DNA of 64,000 nt from Aurantiochytrium sp. KH105 (taxonomy: Eukaryota; Sar; Bigyra; Thraustochytrida; Thraustochytriidae), in contig BGKB01000013.1 in NCBI GenBank assembly GCA_003116975.1, forward strand, positions 620,001 to 684,000. Direction: 5' to 3'. Under the pieces are notes generated by a model. It had not been told where the DNA came from. It was given only the letters and a program-made list of their open reading frames with translations, and ran no database searches. Shown piece after piece: positions 9,634 through 19,457 of the stretch (its first letter is position 1; every line of letters starts with the position of its first letter). A program made the translations under genes and the position numbers.

Positions 9634-11313
9634 TTAGACCGCAAAAGCCCTTGAGGCTCGGATGTGCGCTCTCTTCTCCTGCTCCGATAGAGCACTCGAG
9701 TCCAATGGCGCAGAATGCAACGTCTTCTTGCTTCTTGCTCGAACCTTCGCTTGCGCCTCATCGTGCAATAGACGGAGCTGCAGGCAACATGCAGAGACTG
9801 TGATGAGTGCAAGCGCCGCTCCATGGGCCGACGTGAACGGTTTCGGGAAAACAAGCACGCTTATTGCAAACGTAATGCACTTGCGCACCGTGACGACAAT
9901 TGTGGCACTCGTTGATCCAAACGTCTGGGCCATGCGCAGTACGCAGCGTTGGCCCACCGATGTGATCAAAAGAATAAAGACCTCTTCCAAGAGCAGACGT
10001 CGCGGTGCATGTGCAAAAAAGGTCAACCCCTTGCGTAGATCGCCACTCGCAATGACCCCAACTCCCAGAATTCCAAGCGTGATACCATTGGTGAAGATAA
10101 TGAGCTCATCGCGCGCGCGAAGGGCAGCATCTTCCGCACCATGCTCCCGGCTTCGCTCTTGCGGCAGCAAGGAAGCCGCACTTGTCTCGTGGACGCGCAT
10201 TGGACAGCGCAAGACTTTCAGAACCGTCTCGCCAAGTCCTCTTAAAAGCTTGCGCACGTGCACGCCTCCAGGACTATTCAACGTCTTGCCCTGCAGAACA
10301 GCCTCTTGCACGATGGCGTGCGCCCCAATGCATACCATTGCAACGAACATAACAGAAAACCCCCAGAGCCTTCCTGCGACGGATCCTGGTTTCCCCAAAG
10401 CGCGCGCCTTTGATGGCAAGGTTTCCGGAAGTGCAGCGACAACGCCCCCACCACTGGCAACGTCTTTCATTGATATTGCGCTGCTGCCGCTGCTATCCCT
10501 ACTGTCGCTTTCATCGCTAGCGTTGTGGCGGAGGTCCGCCTGAGACAATATGTACAGGCCCACGACGAGCAACATGCAATAAATGACCGCGCGCAGCGAG
10601 TACCTGCGACGGAGTAACAACGTGCTACCTGCCATGACAAAGGCGATTTTCGAAGCCTTGAAGAGCTGGACTGTGTTAAAGGCGACATAAAATGTTGCAT
10701 GATTGTTGCACACCTGGAAGAGCACCGCGGTCAGGCTGCACGCAAAGTACTCCCAGCGGTATCGCTGCAACAGCCTTGCGCCTCGAAACGCGCCTTTTGA
10801 TCTTGGCTCGGCGGCGTGCGCGCCAGATCGCTGTTGCTGCTGCTGCGAAAGCGAGATGCTCGCCAGCAAAAGCTGGCTGCCCGTATTGAGCAGGCTCATG
10901 AACCAGCTCACGTTCACGTTCGCGCTGTTCATAGTCAGGCTAATGTCTTCTGCGAAGATGGCCTGCAGCAAGTAGAGCCCGACGATTTGCGTGGCGAGCA
11001 CCCAGAAGGCCCATCTTTGCCCCGCCGCATCCGCTTTGACATCTGGCCGTCCATGCCCTGGGCTCTGCTTTTGCTGTGCTTGCTGCCTGGTCTCCGCGTG
11101 CCGTTCGAGACCGCCGCCGCCGCTGCCACCGCGGCCCCCGGCTTTCGAAAGGCCGAGGTGCCCGTTGCCTTGGTCCCAGCTCGGCGCGGCAGGAGCCGCC
11201 GTCCCGCGCCACGTCGCGTCCCAGCGCCTCGCCGCCGCGCGCAGCGAGGCCGCAACGGCCCGCATGCCGCCGGCGTCGCGCCTCGGCCCGCGAGCGCGAG
11301 CGCGCCCTCCCAC
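9634..11313 (-). CDS. SLC35B-like (UAA family) nucleotide-sugar/PAPS transporter
   Basis: A predicted multi-pass membrane protein of up to 559 residues. Hydrophobic segments begin near residue 105 (AFWVLATQIVGLYLLQAIF). A central FNTVQLFKASKIAFVM stretch and the late TSATIVVTVRKCITFAISVLVF stretch match the conserved Lys-containing helices of SLC35B/UAA transporters, which exchange nucleotide-activated sugars or sulfate across Golgi/ER membranes. Two hydrophilic insertions (about residues 270-320 and 360-410) make it longer than usual. The first ~100 residues are Arg/Gly/Ala-rich, so the true start may be an internal Met (for example at 11265). Family membership is fairly sure; the substrate cannot be told. 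Divergent from ERCC1. Confidence 0.8.
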   Translation of the reverse strand: MGGRARARGPRRDAGGMRAVAASLRAAARRWDATWRGTAAPAAPSWDQGNGHLGLSKAGGRGGSGGGGLERHAETRQQAQQKQSPGHGRPDVKADAAGQRWAFWVLATQIVGLYLLQAIFAEDISLTMNSANVNVSWFMSLLNTGSQLLLASISLSQQQQQRSGAHAAEPRSKGAFRGARLLQRYRWEYFACSLTAVLFQVCNNHATFYVAFNTVQLFKASKIAFVMAGSTLLLRRRYSLRAVIYCMLLVVGLYILSQADLRHNASDESDSRDSSGSSAISMKDVASGGGVVAALPETLPSKARALGKPGSVAGRLWGFSVMFVAMVCIGAHAIVQEAVLQGKTLNSPGGVHVRKLLRGLGETVLKVLRCPMRVHETSAASLLPQERSREHGAEDAALRARDELIIFTNGITLGILGVGVIASGDLRKGLTFFAHAPRRLLLEEVFILLITSVGQRCVLRMAQTFGSTSATIVVTVRKCITFAISVLVFPKPFTSAHGAALALITVSACCLQLRLLHDEAQAKVRARSKKTLHSAPLDSSALSEQEKRAHIRASRAFAV

Positions 11314-11783
11314 GCGCCCGTTCGGGGACTGCCTCCTCCTGCGCTGGCGCGGCGCGGCGCGGCTGGCCTCCCTCCCTGTCTCGCCCTCGCTCCGCGTGGA
11401 CCAGACCAGACAGCCAGAAGAGACGCCGCGAGGAGACCAGCAGAGCAGACCGGCTGCGACTCTCTGGAGCGAGTCGAGGCCAGCGAGACGTGGCGCCGAG
11501 CAAGACTCTCTTTCCCCAGCCGAGCCACGCTTCAGCCAGCTCCTCCTGGCCTTCTCCGCGAGGCCGGGCGACGGCCAGGCTGAGATTGGCTGGCGGGGCA
11601 GAGAGACAAGCCCAGCCTGGGCCGGTCTCAGCCCCTGCCGGCCTGCAGCGCTGCAGGGCAGGCACCTCGTTCCCCTTTACTTGCGCCCGCGGCCGTGCGA
11701 GAGCGAGCGGGAGAGCGAGCGGGAGAGCGAGCGAGCGAGCAGGCAAGCAAGCAAGCAAGCGAGCAGGCAAGCAAGCAAGCAAG
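11314..11783. promoter_or_regulatory. Divergent promoter region, SLC35-like / ERCC1
   Basis: About 470 bp separate the two divergent starts, so the genes probably share this promoter region. The right end, just before the ERCC1 ATG, is a GCGA/GCAA repeat (about 11718-11783), presumably in the ERCC1 5' UTR. No specific factor site is assigned. Confidence 0.45.
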
Positions 11784-12449
11784 ATGGCGGCCTCCTCGAG
11801 CTCTGCAGCCGCTGGGGCGTCAGCAGCTGGGACCGCTTCGACCTCGGGCGCGGCCTCGGCATCCATCCTAGTGGGGCTGCGACAAAAGAAGAATCCGGTG
11901 CTGGATCTGATTGAAAACGTGCCGTGGAAGTTTGTCGACATGGCTCCAGACTTTATCCTGGGAGAGTCCACGTGCGCCTTGTACCTGAGCATGCGATACC
12001 ATCTGTTGCATCCTGACTACTTGTATTCACGCATCTCTGAGCTCAAGCGCGACTTCAAGTTGCGCCTTGTCTTTTGCGTGGTCGACATTCAGAATTGCCA
12101 GACCCCTTTGATGATGCTGACCTCGCTGGCGTCTGCAAACGAGTTCACTGTTATTCTCTGCTGGAGCCAGCAAGAATGTGCGCGCTACCTCGAGACTTTT
12201 AAGCTTTACGAGCGCAAAGCGCCCAAAGCCATCCAAGAGAGAGTCGAATCTGGCTACATGCCTAAACTCGAGGATGCCCTTACTGTCATTCGCTCCGTCA
12301 ACCGCACCGACGTCAAGGTGCTCTCCACGAACTTTGGATCCTTGCGCAACATTATGAGCGCATCCATGGAGGAGATGTCCCTCTGTCAAGGCATCGGCGA
12401 CAAAAAGTTACGAAGACTCTACGCCACATTTAACGAGCCCTTTCTGTGA
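11784..12449 (+). CDS. ERCC1: ERCC1/Rad10, non-catalytic subunit of XPF-ERCC1 endonuclease
   Basis: The protein is 221 residues. The central nuclease-like domain, about residues 30-155 (NPVLDLIENVPWKFVDMAPDF, then LRLVFCVVDIQNCQTPLMML), lacks the active-site GDXnERKX3D motif, as expected for ERCC1. A C-terminal helix-hairpin-helix region, about residues 170-221 (LSTNFGSLRNIM, CQGIGDKKLRRLY), binds XPF and DNA. The complex cuts 5' of lesions in nucleotide excision repair and acts in crosslink repair. The start (MAASSSSAAAG) leaves only a ~30-residue Ala/Ser-rich leader, so the protein is shorter than human ERCC1 (297) and lacks most of the N-terminal XPA-binding region. Upstream in-frame sequence is repeat-derived and excluded. 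Confidence 0.93.
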   Translation: MAASSSSAAAGASAAGTASTSGAASASILVGLRQKKNPVLDLIENVPWKFVDMAPDFILGESTCALYLSMRYHLLHPDYLYSRISELKRDFKLRLVFCVVDIQNCQTPLMMLTSLASANEFTVILCWSQQECARYLETFKLYERKAPKAIQERVESGYMPKLEDALTVIRSVNRTDVKVLSTNFGSLRNIMSASMEEMSLCQGIGDKKLRRLYATFNEPFL

Positions 12450-12665
12450 ACCCTTGTATTTTCTTACCTATTCTTTGTTTTCAGCGAGTCAACCTGTTTC
12501 ACTCTTTCTCCTCACGCGCCAACTGCTTTACAAACTCTGGATTGATAAAATTGGAGAAATGATTCTGAAAATAAGAGTCCTTGGCCAAAAGATGCATGCA
12601 TGCATGCATGCATATGAGTGAGCGATAGACACCCTCAAGCAAGGAACATGGACACTTGTCACATT
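12450..12665. other. Short convergent intergenic region
   Basis: This holds the 3' ends of ERCC1 (+) and the aromatic amino acid fusion gene (-). An (ATGC)n tract lies near 12592-12613. Confidence 0.6.
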
Positions 12666-15600
12666 TTACTGGGACTGCTCTGCCAGAAGCTCCTCGAGAC
12701 CAGCCCTGAAGCGCGTCACCGCCTTGTCGATCTCGCTCTGTGCTGCTGCGTATGAAAAACGAACTCCATAGGCAGCGCCAAAGGCATCGCCCGGAGGCAG
12801 AGCGAGGCCATGGTCTTGGATAAGGTAGCTGCACAAGTCTGTGGCAGACGAGATGGCACGACCGCTCTTGGACTTGAAGCCCTTGGACAGGTAGTAAGAC
12901 ACGTCCGGGAAAACATAGAAAGCACCACGCGGAACGGGGCAGACGACATGCGGGATGTCACGGAGCGCCGAGACGATGCTATCGCGCTTAACACGAAGCT
13001 GATCATACAGAGGCACAAGCATCTCATCAGGTACTTGAGTGAGTGCAGCAATGCCCGCAAATTGAGAAATTGACGACGCGCAGGAGTTAAGCTGTGACTG
13101 CAGCTTGAGCGCAGCCGACATGATGCGCTCGTCTGGGGATGCCAGGTACGCCAGACGAAAGCCAGTCATGGCATAGCCCTTGGAAAAACCATTGACGATC
13201 ATGGTGCGCTCGAACATGCCGGGGATCGAGGCAAACGATTTGTGCTCCAGACCGTCGTACGTGAGCCGTTCGTAAATCTCATCGCTGAGCACGAGCACGT
13301 GGCGAAATTGGGGCTCGCGAAGAACGGCGGCAAGACCTTCGAGCTCCGCTTCCGTGTACGTGCACCCCGTTGGGTTGCACGGGTTGCAGAGAATGAGGAT
13401 GCGCGTCCGCGGTGAGAGAGCCGCCCGAAGATCCTCGGGCGATAGAATGTAGTCCTTGGACGGCTGACGATCAACAATGATGGGCTTGGCCCCGCTAAGA
13501 CGGACAATCTCGGGGTACGACACCCAGTAAGGCGCAGGCACAACCACCTCGTCGCCAGCGTCACAAAGACCCATGATGGCACAAAAGAGAGCCTGCTTGC
13601 CGCCATGCGTAATGAGCACGTGCTTGCCTGCTTCGTATTGCACGCCCTTGCGTCGAGCATAGTCGTTGCAGATGGCCTCCTTGAGCTCATACCAGCCCCC
13701 AACGGGAGTGTAGCGCGTTTTGCCCGTCTTTGCGGCCTCAACAACGGCGTCGAGGACGGGCTGCGGCGGGTCAAAGTCGGGCTCGCCCACGGTAAGCGTC
13801 GTGACGATGTCGCGCCCCTGACGCTGAAGCTCGAGTGCCAATGCGTGCGTCTCCGAGGTCTTGGATGGCTGAATGCGCCCCACAAAGCGGCTGAGACGCG
13901 TTTTCGCAGCGGCACCAGAAGCATCCTCCGTCGTGGGCTGGTTGCGGAGTTGGTCCATGATGTGGTGCATTGCGTTCTCCAGTCCCTCGAGCTGCGCCGA
14001 AGAGTTCGGATTGCACTTGTACAGCGCGCTGAACAAATCAAATGAGTCCTTGCAAGTGTTGTTCACCAAGGAGAGCAGGGTCTCAAAACCCTTGGTATTG
14101 ATCGGCGTCGATCGGAGCTGCAGCTCTGCCAGCATACGACCTGTAAAATGAGTGACGAATTGGCTTCCTGCAGCAGCCTCGTCGTGCATCTCGCATGACA
14201 TGTCGACCATCCGGCACCCGGCGCGGCGAAAGATGTCCAGGAAAATCTCACACCGGCGATCCGCCTGCACCAGGCCACGAGAGGTGCTGCCGTTTACGCG
14301 CACCTTTTCGTACACGAGAGGCAAGCCGCGCCACGAGTACTTGCCCGATTCGGGGCCGAACATCGGGTGCGTGCACAGGATATCAGCGTCCTCGGGAAGC
14401 AAGACCTGCAAGACGTTTTTCGGCAGGGTCTTGACCGACAGCACATCCACAACGAGGACGCCCTTGAGAAGGTGGCTCGGGATGAGACGCACAACTTTTT
14501 CAAAGGAAAGGATTGAGACGGAAATGACCAAGCAGTCAAGACCTTGCGCGGCGCGGAACATGTCTTCTACCGAAGTACAGTACGTGGCGCCAATCTCCTT
14601 GGCCTCGGCAGAGTAGTCGGCGCGCGAGCATCCGAATACAGAGTGATGACGCGCAAAGGTTTTGGCGAGGAACTGGCCAAAATTGCCAAATCCAAGAATA
14701 CCAATCTTGAGTCGCTTGTTGGCACTCGACATTGAGGCGCTCGCGTTCGAGACAACGGAAGAGCTCGAAGATCCGACCGCTGCCTCACGGAGAGGAGGCG
14801 TCGCGCTCCGGTGCGCAGTCATGGTCGTGCCGGCAGGGACGCCCACAGCCTCTGCAACGTAGTCGGTCAGCACGGCGTCCTTGGGGTACGAACCTAGCAC
14901 GCGAAGGTAGCGCGCCAGCTCAGAGACGTGGCGAATCGCGTTCTGAACCTTGGCATCCGACAATGACCCAATGCAGTCGACATAAAAGATGAATTGAAAC
15001 TTTCCATCTCCCTCGACTGCGCCACCCAGACCTTGGACATCAGTCGCTCCGGATCCGCTAGCATGAGCATCCGCAGGCCCGGTCACATCAGCTCCAGCGG
15101 ATCGGAGACGCTCCAGGAGCTCACGGTCCTCGGAAGGAATGAGTTGTTCGTCAGCCTTGCCCTCGACGACGACTTCGAGTCCCTGCAGACGGAGCTTGTC
15201 CGGGCGTGACTCAAGCTTGGTCAAACTGATATCGCGAAAGCTGAACGCGGAGAGCGCACGCACCAACACCCCCGGGTAGTTGACGAGCGAGAACACGAGG
15301 GAGGTTTTCCAAGGGTACGATGGGGCGGAGTGCATTGGGCGCGGAGGCAGCGGAAGCCAACGCTTGGATAAGAGCAGAAAACGGGTGTAGTTGTCCTCAT
15401 CGTCCTCGATGCCAGAGTCCAGCAGCTCCAAGCCGTAGCGATCTGCAGCAAGCGTCGACGCGATCGCCGCGCAGTCGTGGAGGTTCTCGGTGGCAATGAT
15501 CTTGGCGCTACCCGCCGTGTCATAGCTCGACTCGCCCTTGAGCCCGTGACTGCGCAGAAAGCCATCGCACTGTGCAAGTGCCTGGGGGTGGCTCATGACC

Positions 15601-15917
15601 TTGCGGATCTGGTCCATTGTCACTCCCGGAAGCACCATGAGTGAATGTCTCACACGAAAGTTGTGCTCTGCTACCGAGAAGAACTTGTTCCGAAGCTGCA
15701 AGTCATAGTTGGCATGGATACTGCCGCCGAGCGAGTTCTCGATGGGCACCACGGCAAAGTCTGCATCTCCCTTTGAGACGGCTTCGAAGACGGCGTCAAA
15801 GGACGTCAGACCTTGCGTCTGGATTGACGATCCAAGCAGCTCCAAGGCCGCCTGCTCGCTGTACGCGCCAGGCTCCCCTTGGTACGCCACGCGCGGCCCG
15901 CTCATGGCTGCGACCAC
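12666..15917 (-). CDS. Trifunctional prephenate/arogenate dehydratase - ACT - arogenate dehydrogenase - prephenate aminotransferase
   Basis: A single uninterrupted frame of 1083 residues with four modules. (1) Dehydratase, about 8-190: GEPGAYS, PIENSLGGSI, and the catalytic TRF motif at 178-180. (2) ACT regulatory domain, about 203-350, with the Phe-binding-type ESRP motif at 236-239. (3) TyrA, about 402-660: plant-type GILGFGNFGQFLA at 406-418 and THPMFGPESG at 516-525. (4) Class I PLP aminotransferase, about 680-1083: NPCNPTG at 845-851, SDE with Asp879, Schiff-base Lys913 in GFSKGYAMTGFR, and the substrate-carboxylate Arg1053. Together these could transaminate prephenate to arogenate, then dehydrate it to Phe or oxidise it to Tyr. 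No chorismate mutase domain is seen. No transit peptide is obvious, so it is probably cytosolic. The start at 15917 could also be Met5. Dehydratase preference for prephenate or arogenate is not decidable by eye. Confidence 0.93.
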   Translation of the reverse strand: MVAAMSGPRVAYQGEPGAYSEQAALELLGSSIQTQGLTSFDAVFEAVSKGDADFAVVPIENSLGGSIHANYDLQLRNKFFSVAEHNFRVRHSLMVLPGVTMDQIRKVMSHPQALAQCDGFLRSHGLKGESSYDTAGSAKIIATENLHDCAAIASTLAADRYGLELLDSGIEDDEDNYTRFLLLSKRWLPLPPRPMHSAPSYPWKTSLVFSLVNYPGVLVRALSAFSFRDISLTKLESRPDKLRLQGLEVVVEGKADEQLIPSEDRELLERLRSAGADVTGPADAHASGSGATDVQGLGGAVEGDGKFQFIFYVDCIGSLSDAKVQNAIRHVSELARYLRVLGSYPKDAVLTDYVAEAVGVPAGTTMTAHRSATPPLREAAVGSSSSSVVSNASASMSSANKRLKIGILGFGNFGQFLAKTFARHHSVFGCSRADYSAEAKEIGATYCTSVEDMFRAAQGLDCLVISVSILSFEKVVRLIPSHLLKGVLVVDVLSVKTLPKNVLQVLLPEDADILCTHPMFGPESGKYSWRGLPLVYEKVRVNGSTSRGLVQADRRCEIFLDIFRRAGCRMVDMSCEMHDEAAAGSQFVTHFTGRMLAELQLRSTPINTKGFETLLSLVNNTCKDSFDLFSALYKCNPNSSAQLEGLENAMHHIMDQLRNQPTTEDASGAAAKTRLSRFVGRIQPSKTSETHALALELQRQGRDIVTTLTVGEPDFDPPQPVLDAVVEAAKTGKTRYTPVGGWYELKEAICNDYARRKGVQYEAGKHVLITHGGKQALFCAIMGLCDAGDEVVVPAPYWVSYPEIVRLSGAKPIIVDRQPSKDYILSPEDLRAALSPRTRILILCNPCNPTGCTYTEAELEGLAAVLREPQFRHVLVLSDEIYERLTYDGLEHKSFASIPGMFERTMIVNGFSKGYAMTGFRLAYLASPDERIMSAALKLQSQLNSCASSISQFAGIAALTQVPDEMLVPLYDQLRVKRDSIVSALRDIPHVVCPVPRGAFYVFPDVSYYLSKGFKSKSGRAISSATDLCSYLIQDHGLALPPGDAFGAAYGVRFSYAAAQSEIDKAVTRFRAGLEELLAEQSQ

Positions 15918-16529
15918 AGACGACGACGGCTGGGCTGCCTTTTCTTTCTTCTCGACGAGCTGTGTGCGTGCGCGGACACACGCGGACGACCGTGCGTGCT
16001 CGTGTGCCGTGTGCTCGTGTGCTCGTGTGCTTGCCTGTCTGCCTGCCTAGGCAGCCTGCCTGTACGTGCGCTTGCTTGCTTGCTTGCTTGCGTGCGTGCA
16101 AAGGTTGCCTTTGCAAGACTGCTTGCTGCCTGCTGCTGCTGCTGCTGCTTCTGCGCGCATGAGTGATCTATTTGAGAGAGAAAGAGAGAGAGAGAGACTT
16201 AGAGGGAGGGGGAGCCGCACATTCTCCGAACGAAGACGACGACAACATGGGAGTGGGGTGCCCGGTTCTCGCGCGCTTTGCTGTCATTGCTATCCGTGTG
16301 CGGCGGCCGTACCACTTACTGCACGAATGCGAATTACAAGCGAGCGGGACGGGCGGCGCGTCCGAACCGAGCAAGCGGAGTGGATTGACTGGACTGACTG
16401 ACTGACTGATTGACGTCTATGTAGTGAGTGAACCTGCGAGCAAGAGTGAACCTGCGCGCAAAAAAGTCGCTAAAGCAGGCCAGAAGATGGCGGGTGGCAC
16501 GCACGCACGCACGGCCAGTATCTGACGAT

Positions 16530-18400
16530 TATTTGAAATTGATTTTCACGAAATCTTAACTATGGTTGGCTTCTTCGTTATCTGCATGCACATGTTCATC
16601 TGCAAGAGACACTAAAGGAGAAAGAGAGAGAGGTTACTATAGTATAGTTCAATTCAAATCATTAGGAAGAGGAAACGTAAAAGGTCTTGCTGATTGAAGC
16701 AAAATAAATAAATTGGAAAGGATAAATGAATGAATCTCTTGTAGGAAGGAGCTTTGCAGGGGCTTCCTGTCACGACTGATTAGTGTGATGATAGTGTTAG
16801 CGCTCACAATAACATTTAATGGGCTAGTCGGTGACACAGATGCACTTTTTTCTCTTTGCAGTCCCAAACAAAGCTGATTGATTGTTGATGACGAAAGTGG
16901 ATAAGATAAGATAAATAAAGTTCACCGGATCGAATCAGATATCCTAACTCTGGCTCGGGTCAACAAAATTATTGATGGAAGCCTTTGCTTTCTTTCCTTC
17001 CTATATTATGCCCCATTTCCTTTACATTCTCCTATTCATTTGGTTATTGTAGTGTAGTTAGTAGATAGCATGACTGATTTCTTTTCAAAATGCGCTCCAA
17101 AATCTAAATCGTGTTCTGACAGATTGAGATAAAATTTTGATAAATATAAGTCATAAAATTGACAAATTATTGATATTTGCCAAAATACTATATTTTACTT
17201 GTAAATAATAGAGCACAAAAGACATATAATATGAAAAATTTGTTATAATTTAGACATTTTTAATATTTTGTAGTCTATTTATTGAATTTTTGATAGTTAC
17301 TTCCATATTCCTCTCCAAATGTGGAGAAGAACACAAAGCGCAATTTAAAATTACAAAAGTTCACAGAATATGCAGCATAGATGCGCGCATGAATAGAAAA
17401 GGAATGTACCAACATCTATGCGCGAGGATACTTATTCTATACCTGGACACATTTTGATCCGTATATCCTTTATACCTAGTGTGCGCGAGTCTTCGGCTCA
17501 CGTGCGCGTGCGATAAAAACCCGGCCTATTCAACCAGGTATCGATTGCCTGGTGCGCACACCCCGACAAGGAAAAATCTATCAATAGGCTGATATTATGA
17601 TCAGTTAGTTCTTTGAAAATTTATGATAAATCAAGCTCGAAATTACATTCACGAAGCTGACAGGCATGAATTATGATTGATAGCCATGAAGAATACTACC
17701 CGGGTCATCATTCATTCAGTCCGGCAATATAATATCTCCCTCCCCCTCGCTCTTTCTCATTCCCCGTCGCATTGGTAGTTTGCTGTTGTACGTCTTCTTT
17801 CATGAAGCTCACGAGATCTTCCTTTTATGGCTCGGTAGCCAGGATCGTGAGCGGACAAACATTCAAGCTCGATTTGCTGGTATGGACGTCTTTTTCATTT
17901 GCAGACATGTGATACATACTGCAGGTGAAATGAAATGGGAGTACTTGTCGAGTCGAGTTTCTTTTTCCACTTTTTTTCAAAGCCATGGCCGGATCGGATT
18001 CAAGATCCACCGATTGTACATAACATATTCTCTTGTTTCCTTGCTTTGTCTTCCGAAAATGAACGGTGCTTTTTTTCTGGCTTCTTCTAAGTGCATACAA
18101 TCCGGCATCTTGACTTCGCTAATTTGGCGTGGTCAAATACACGTTTTTTACTTCAGTCTATTGCACGCACGTGTAGAGAGAGAGAAATGACCGACAGATG
18201 AATCGATGACTGAATCGGCCTCAGGGGCAACTCTTTCTGTGCGCGAGTCGAAAGTGACGGCAGACAAATCTGATTCAATCAAGTCATCTCATCTTAATCA
18301 ACAATATGTCTCCGGCTAAAGTGCTTTTTGTGCGTCATATCAGACAGATGAGGTGGAGAGCGAGCTTGCGCTCGCTATCATGAAAAAAGGAGGCCAATCA
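16530..18400. other. AT-rich compositional island
   Basis: This is markedly AT-richer than the rest of the window; 17,090-17,320 is the extreme, with long runs of A/T. A small GC-rich pocket at about 17,480-17,570 includes a 6-bp-stem hairpin (ACCAGG...CCTGGT, 17533-17553). I cannot identify a gene, RNA or transposon in it. Confidence 0.6.
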
Positions 18401-18414
18401 ACGAGCCAGGGACT

Positions 18415-18903
18415 TCAAGAAATCGTCCGTTCATCGACCGCAGCAAAGAATGACGCGTCGTGGCTCCGCAATGCCTGTGGCCACTGCTGATATATACAGA
18501 ATGAGATGACCTTCACAAGGGCTGGAAAAAAGATTTCTTTCTGACTGCGAATGCATGTGTTGGGAAATGGAAATGACGTGAGCAGACAGCAGCGCCACAG
18601 AAGTGGTGAAGTTAACTTGGCACCCATGGGAAGTCTACTGTAGACTTGCCGTGCCAACGGATATCCAATCTCAGCAGCCACTAGTTCGTGCGACATTAAG
18701 GTAAGTCTAACATCGCTCAGAACACGAACTAGCACGGCCAAAAGATTTGTGATCATCAAGCTCTTCACTACATCCTCGAGACGACATTTAAGGTGGGGAG
18801 AAACACCGCTCTTCACCACCAGACAAATTCGTCTCAGCAGACCCGAAACTCCCCAGACATTTCTAGCGTACTTAGGCATACTAGCAATCCATTTCATAAG
18901 CAT
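18415..18903 (-). CDS. Doubtful hypothetical protein
   Basis: An open frame of 162 codons starting MLMKWIASMPKY, with predicted helical stretches (for example SLMITNLLAVLVRVLSDVRL). No domain is recognised. It lies beside the AT-rich island and could be an exon of an unresolved gene, a relic or chance. Confidence 0.2.
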   Translation of the reverse strand: MLMKWIASMPKYARNVWGVSGLLRRICLVVKSGVSPHLKCRLEDVVKSLMITNLLAVLVRVLSDVRLTLMSHELVAAEIGYPLARQVYSRLPMGAKLTSPLLWRCCLLTSFPFPNTCIRSQKEIFFPALVKVISFCIYQQWPQALRSHDASFFAAVDERTIS

Positions 18904-19423
18904 GTAAGATGTTGATCGATAAATGAATCAATTGTGACTAGTGGACATGACTGGCAAGGTTGACGAGATGCTGCGAGTCTGCAAAGAGGGCTGGCTGGCT
19001 GGTTGACTGTGAGCCGTCAAGCACGTCCAGGAGATGCGGTAGGCGACGAGCAAGGCGTAGGTAGGTAGATCTATCTAGTGGCCAAATACGTCTTTATTCT
19101 GGCAAAGACAGAACAAAGACAGATCGAACGAATGCAATGAATGCTGTATCACAGACATACAACAGTCCGTCTTGATAGGATGGAAAGGACGCTCGCTCTG
19201 CCTTGTCTCGCGAAACAATGCCAAAGCGGTGAGGAGATATCTCGGTCAGACGCATAGATCCGAACGTACGCAAGAGCGCGCGTCACGAACGTATGAACAT
19301 GGGCATTTATGGCCTTACCGGAGTCTTTCTGGAAAACATCGCGATGGTCTTTGAATCAAGACATGCGTGCGGTGCGCGTGGCGTCTTTGACCTTGCCGGT
19401 GCAAAGATGGCCAGACATTCCAT

Positions 19424-19426
19424 ATA

Positions 19427-19456
<30 letters not shown>
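19424..19456. repeat. (CT)n microsatellite at the 3' end of RPAC1
   Basis: A dinucleotide CT run abutting the RPAC1 stop codon region. Confidence 0.9.

Positions 19457-19457
<1 letters not shown>

Larger units (their letters stand above)
15918..19453. other. Gene-poor region
   Basis: About 3.5 kb without a confident gene. The first ~500 bp are GC-rich with TTGC (near 16070-16095), GA (near 16175-16198) and GACT repeats and should contain the promoter of the fusion gene. The middle is the AT-rich island listed separately. Two open frames at 17780-18190 (+) and 18415-18903 (-) are only weakly supported. A (CT)n tract lies at 19424-19456, at the 3' end of RPAC1. Confidence 0.5.

Noticed and set aside
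17533-17553. Hairpin as a possible structured RNA or terminator
   Set aside because: The stem is only 6 bp and not part of any recognised RNA; noted only as part of the AT-rich island.
17780-18190. Plus-strand frame of 136 codons in the AT-rich island
   Set aside because: No domain, no paralogue and no clear splice context; its length is not exceptional.
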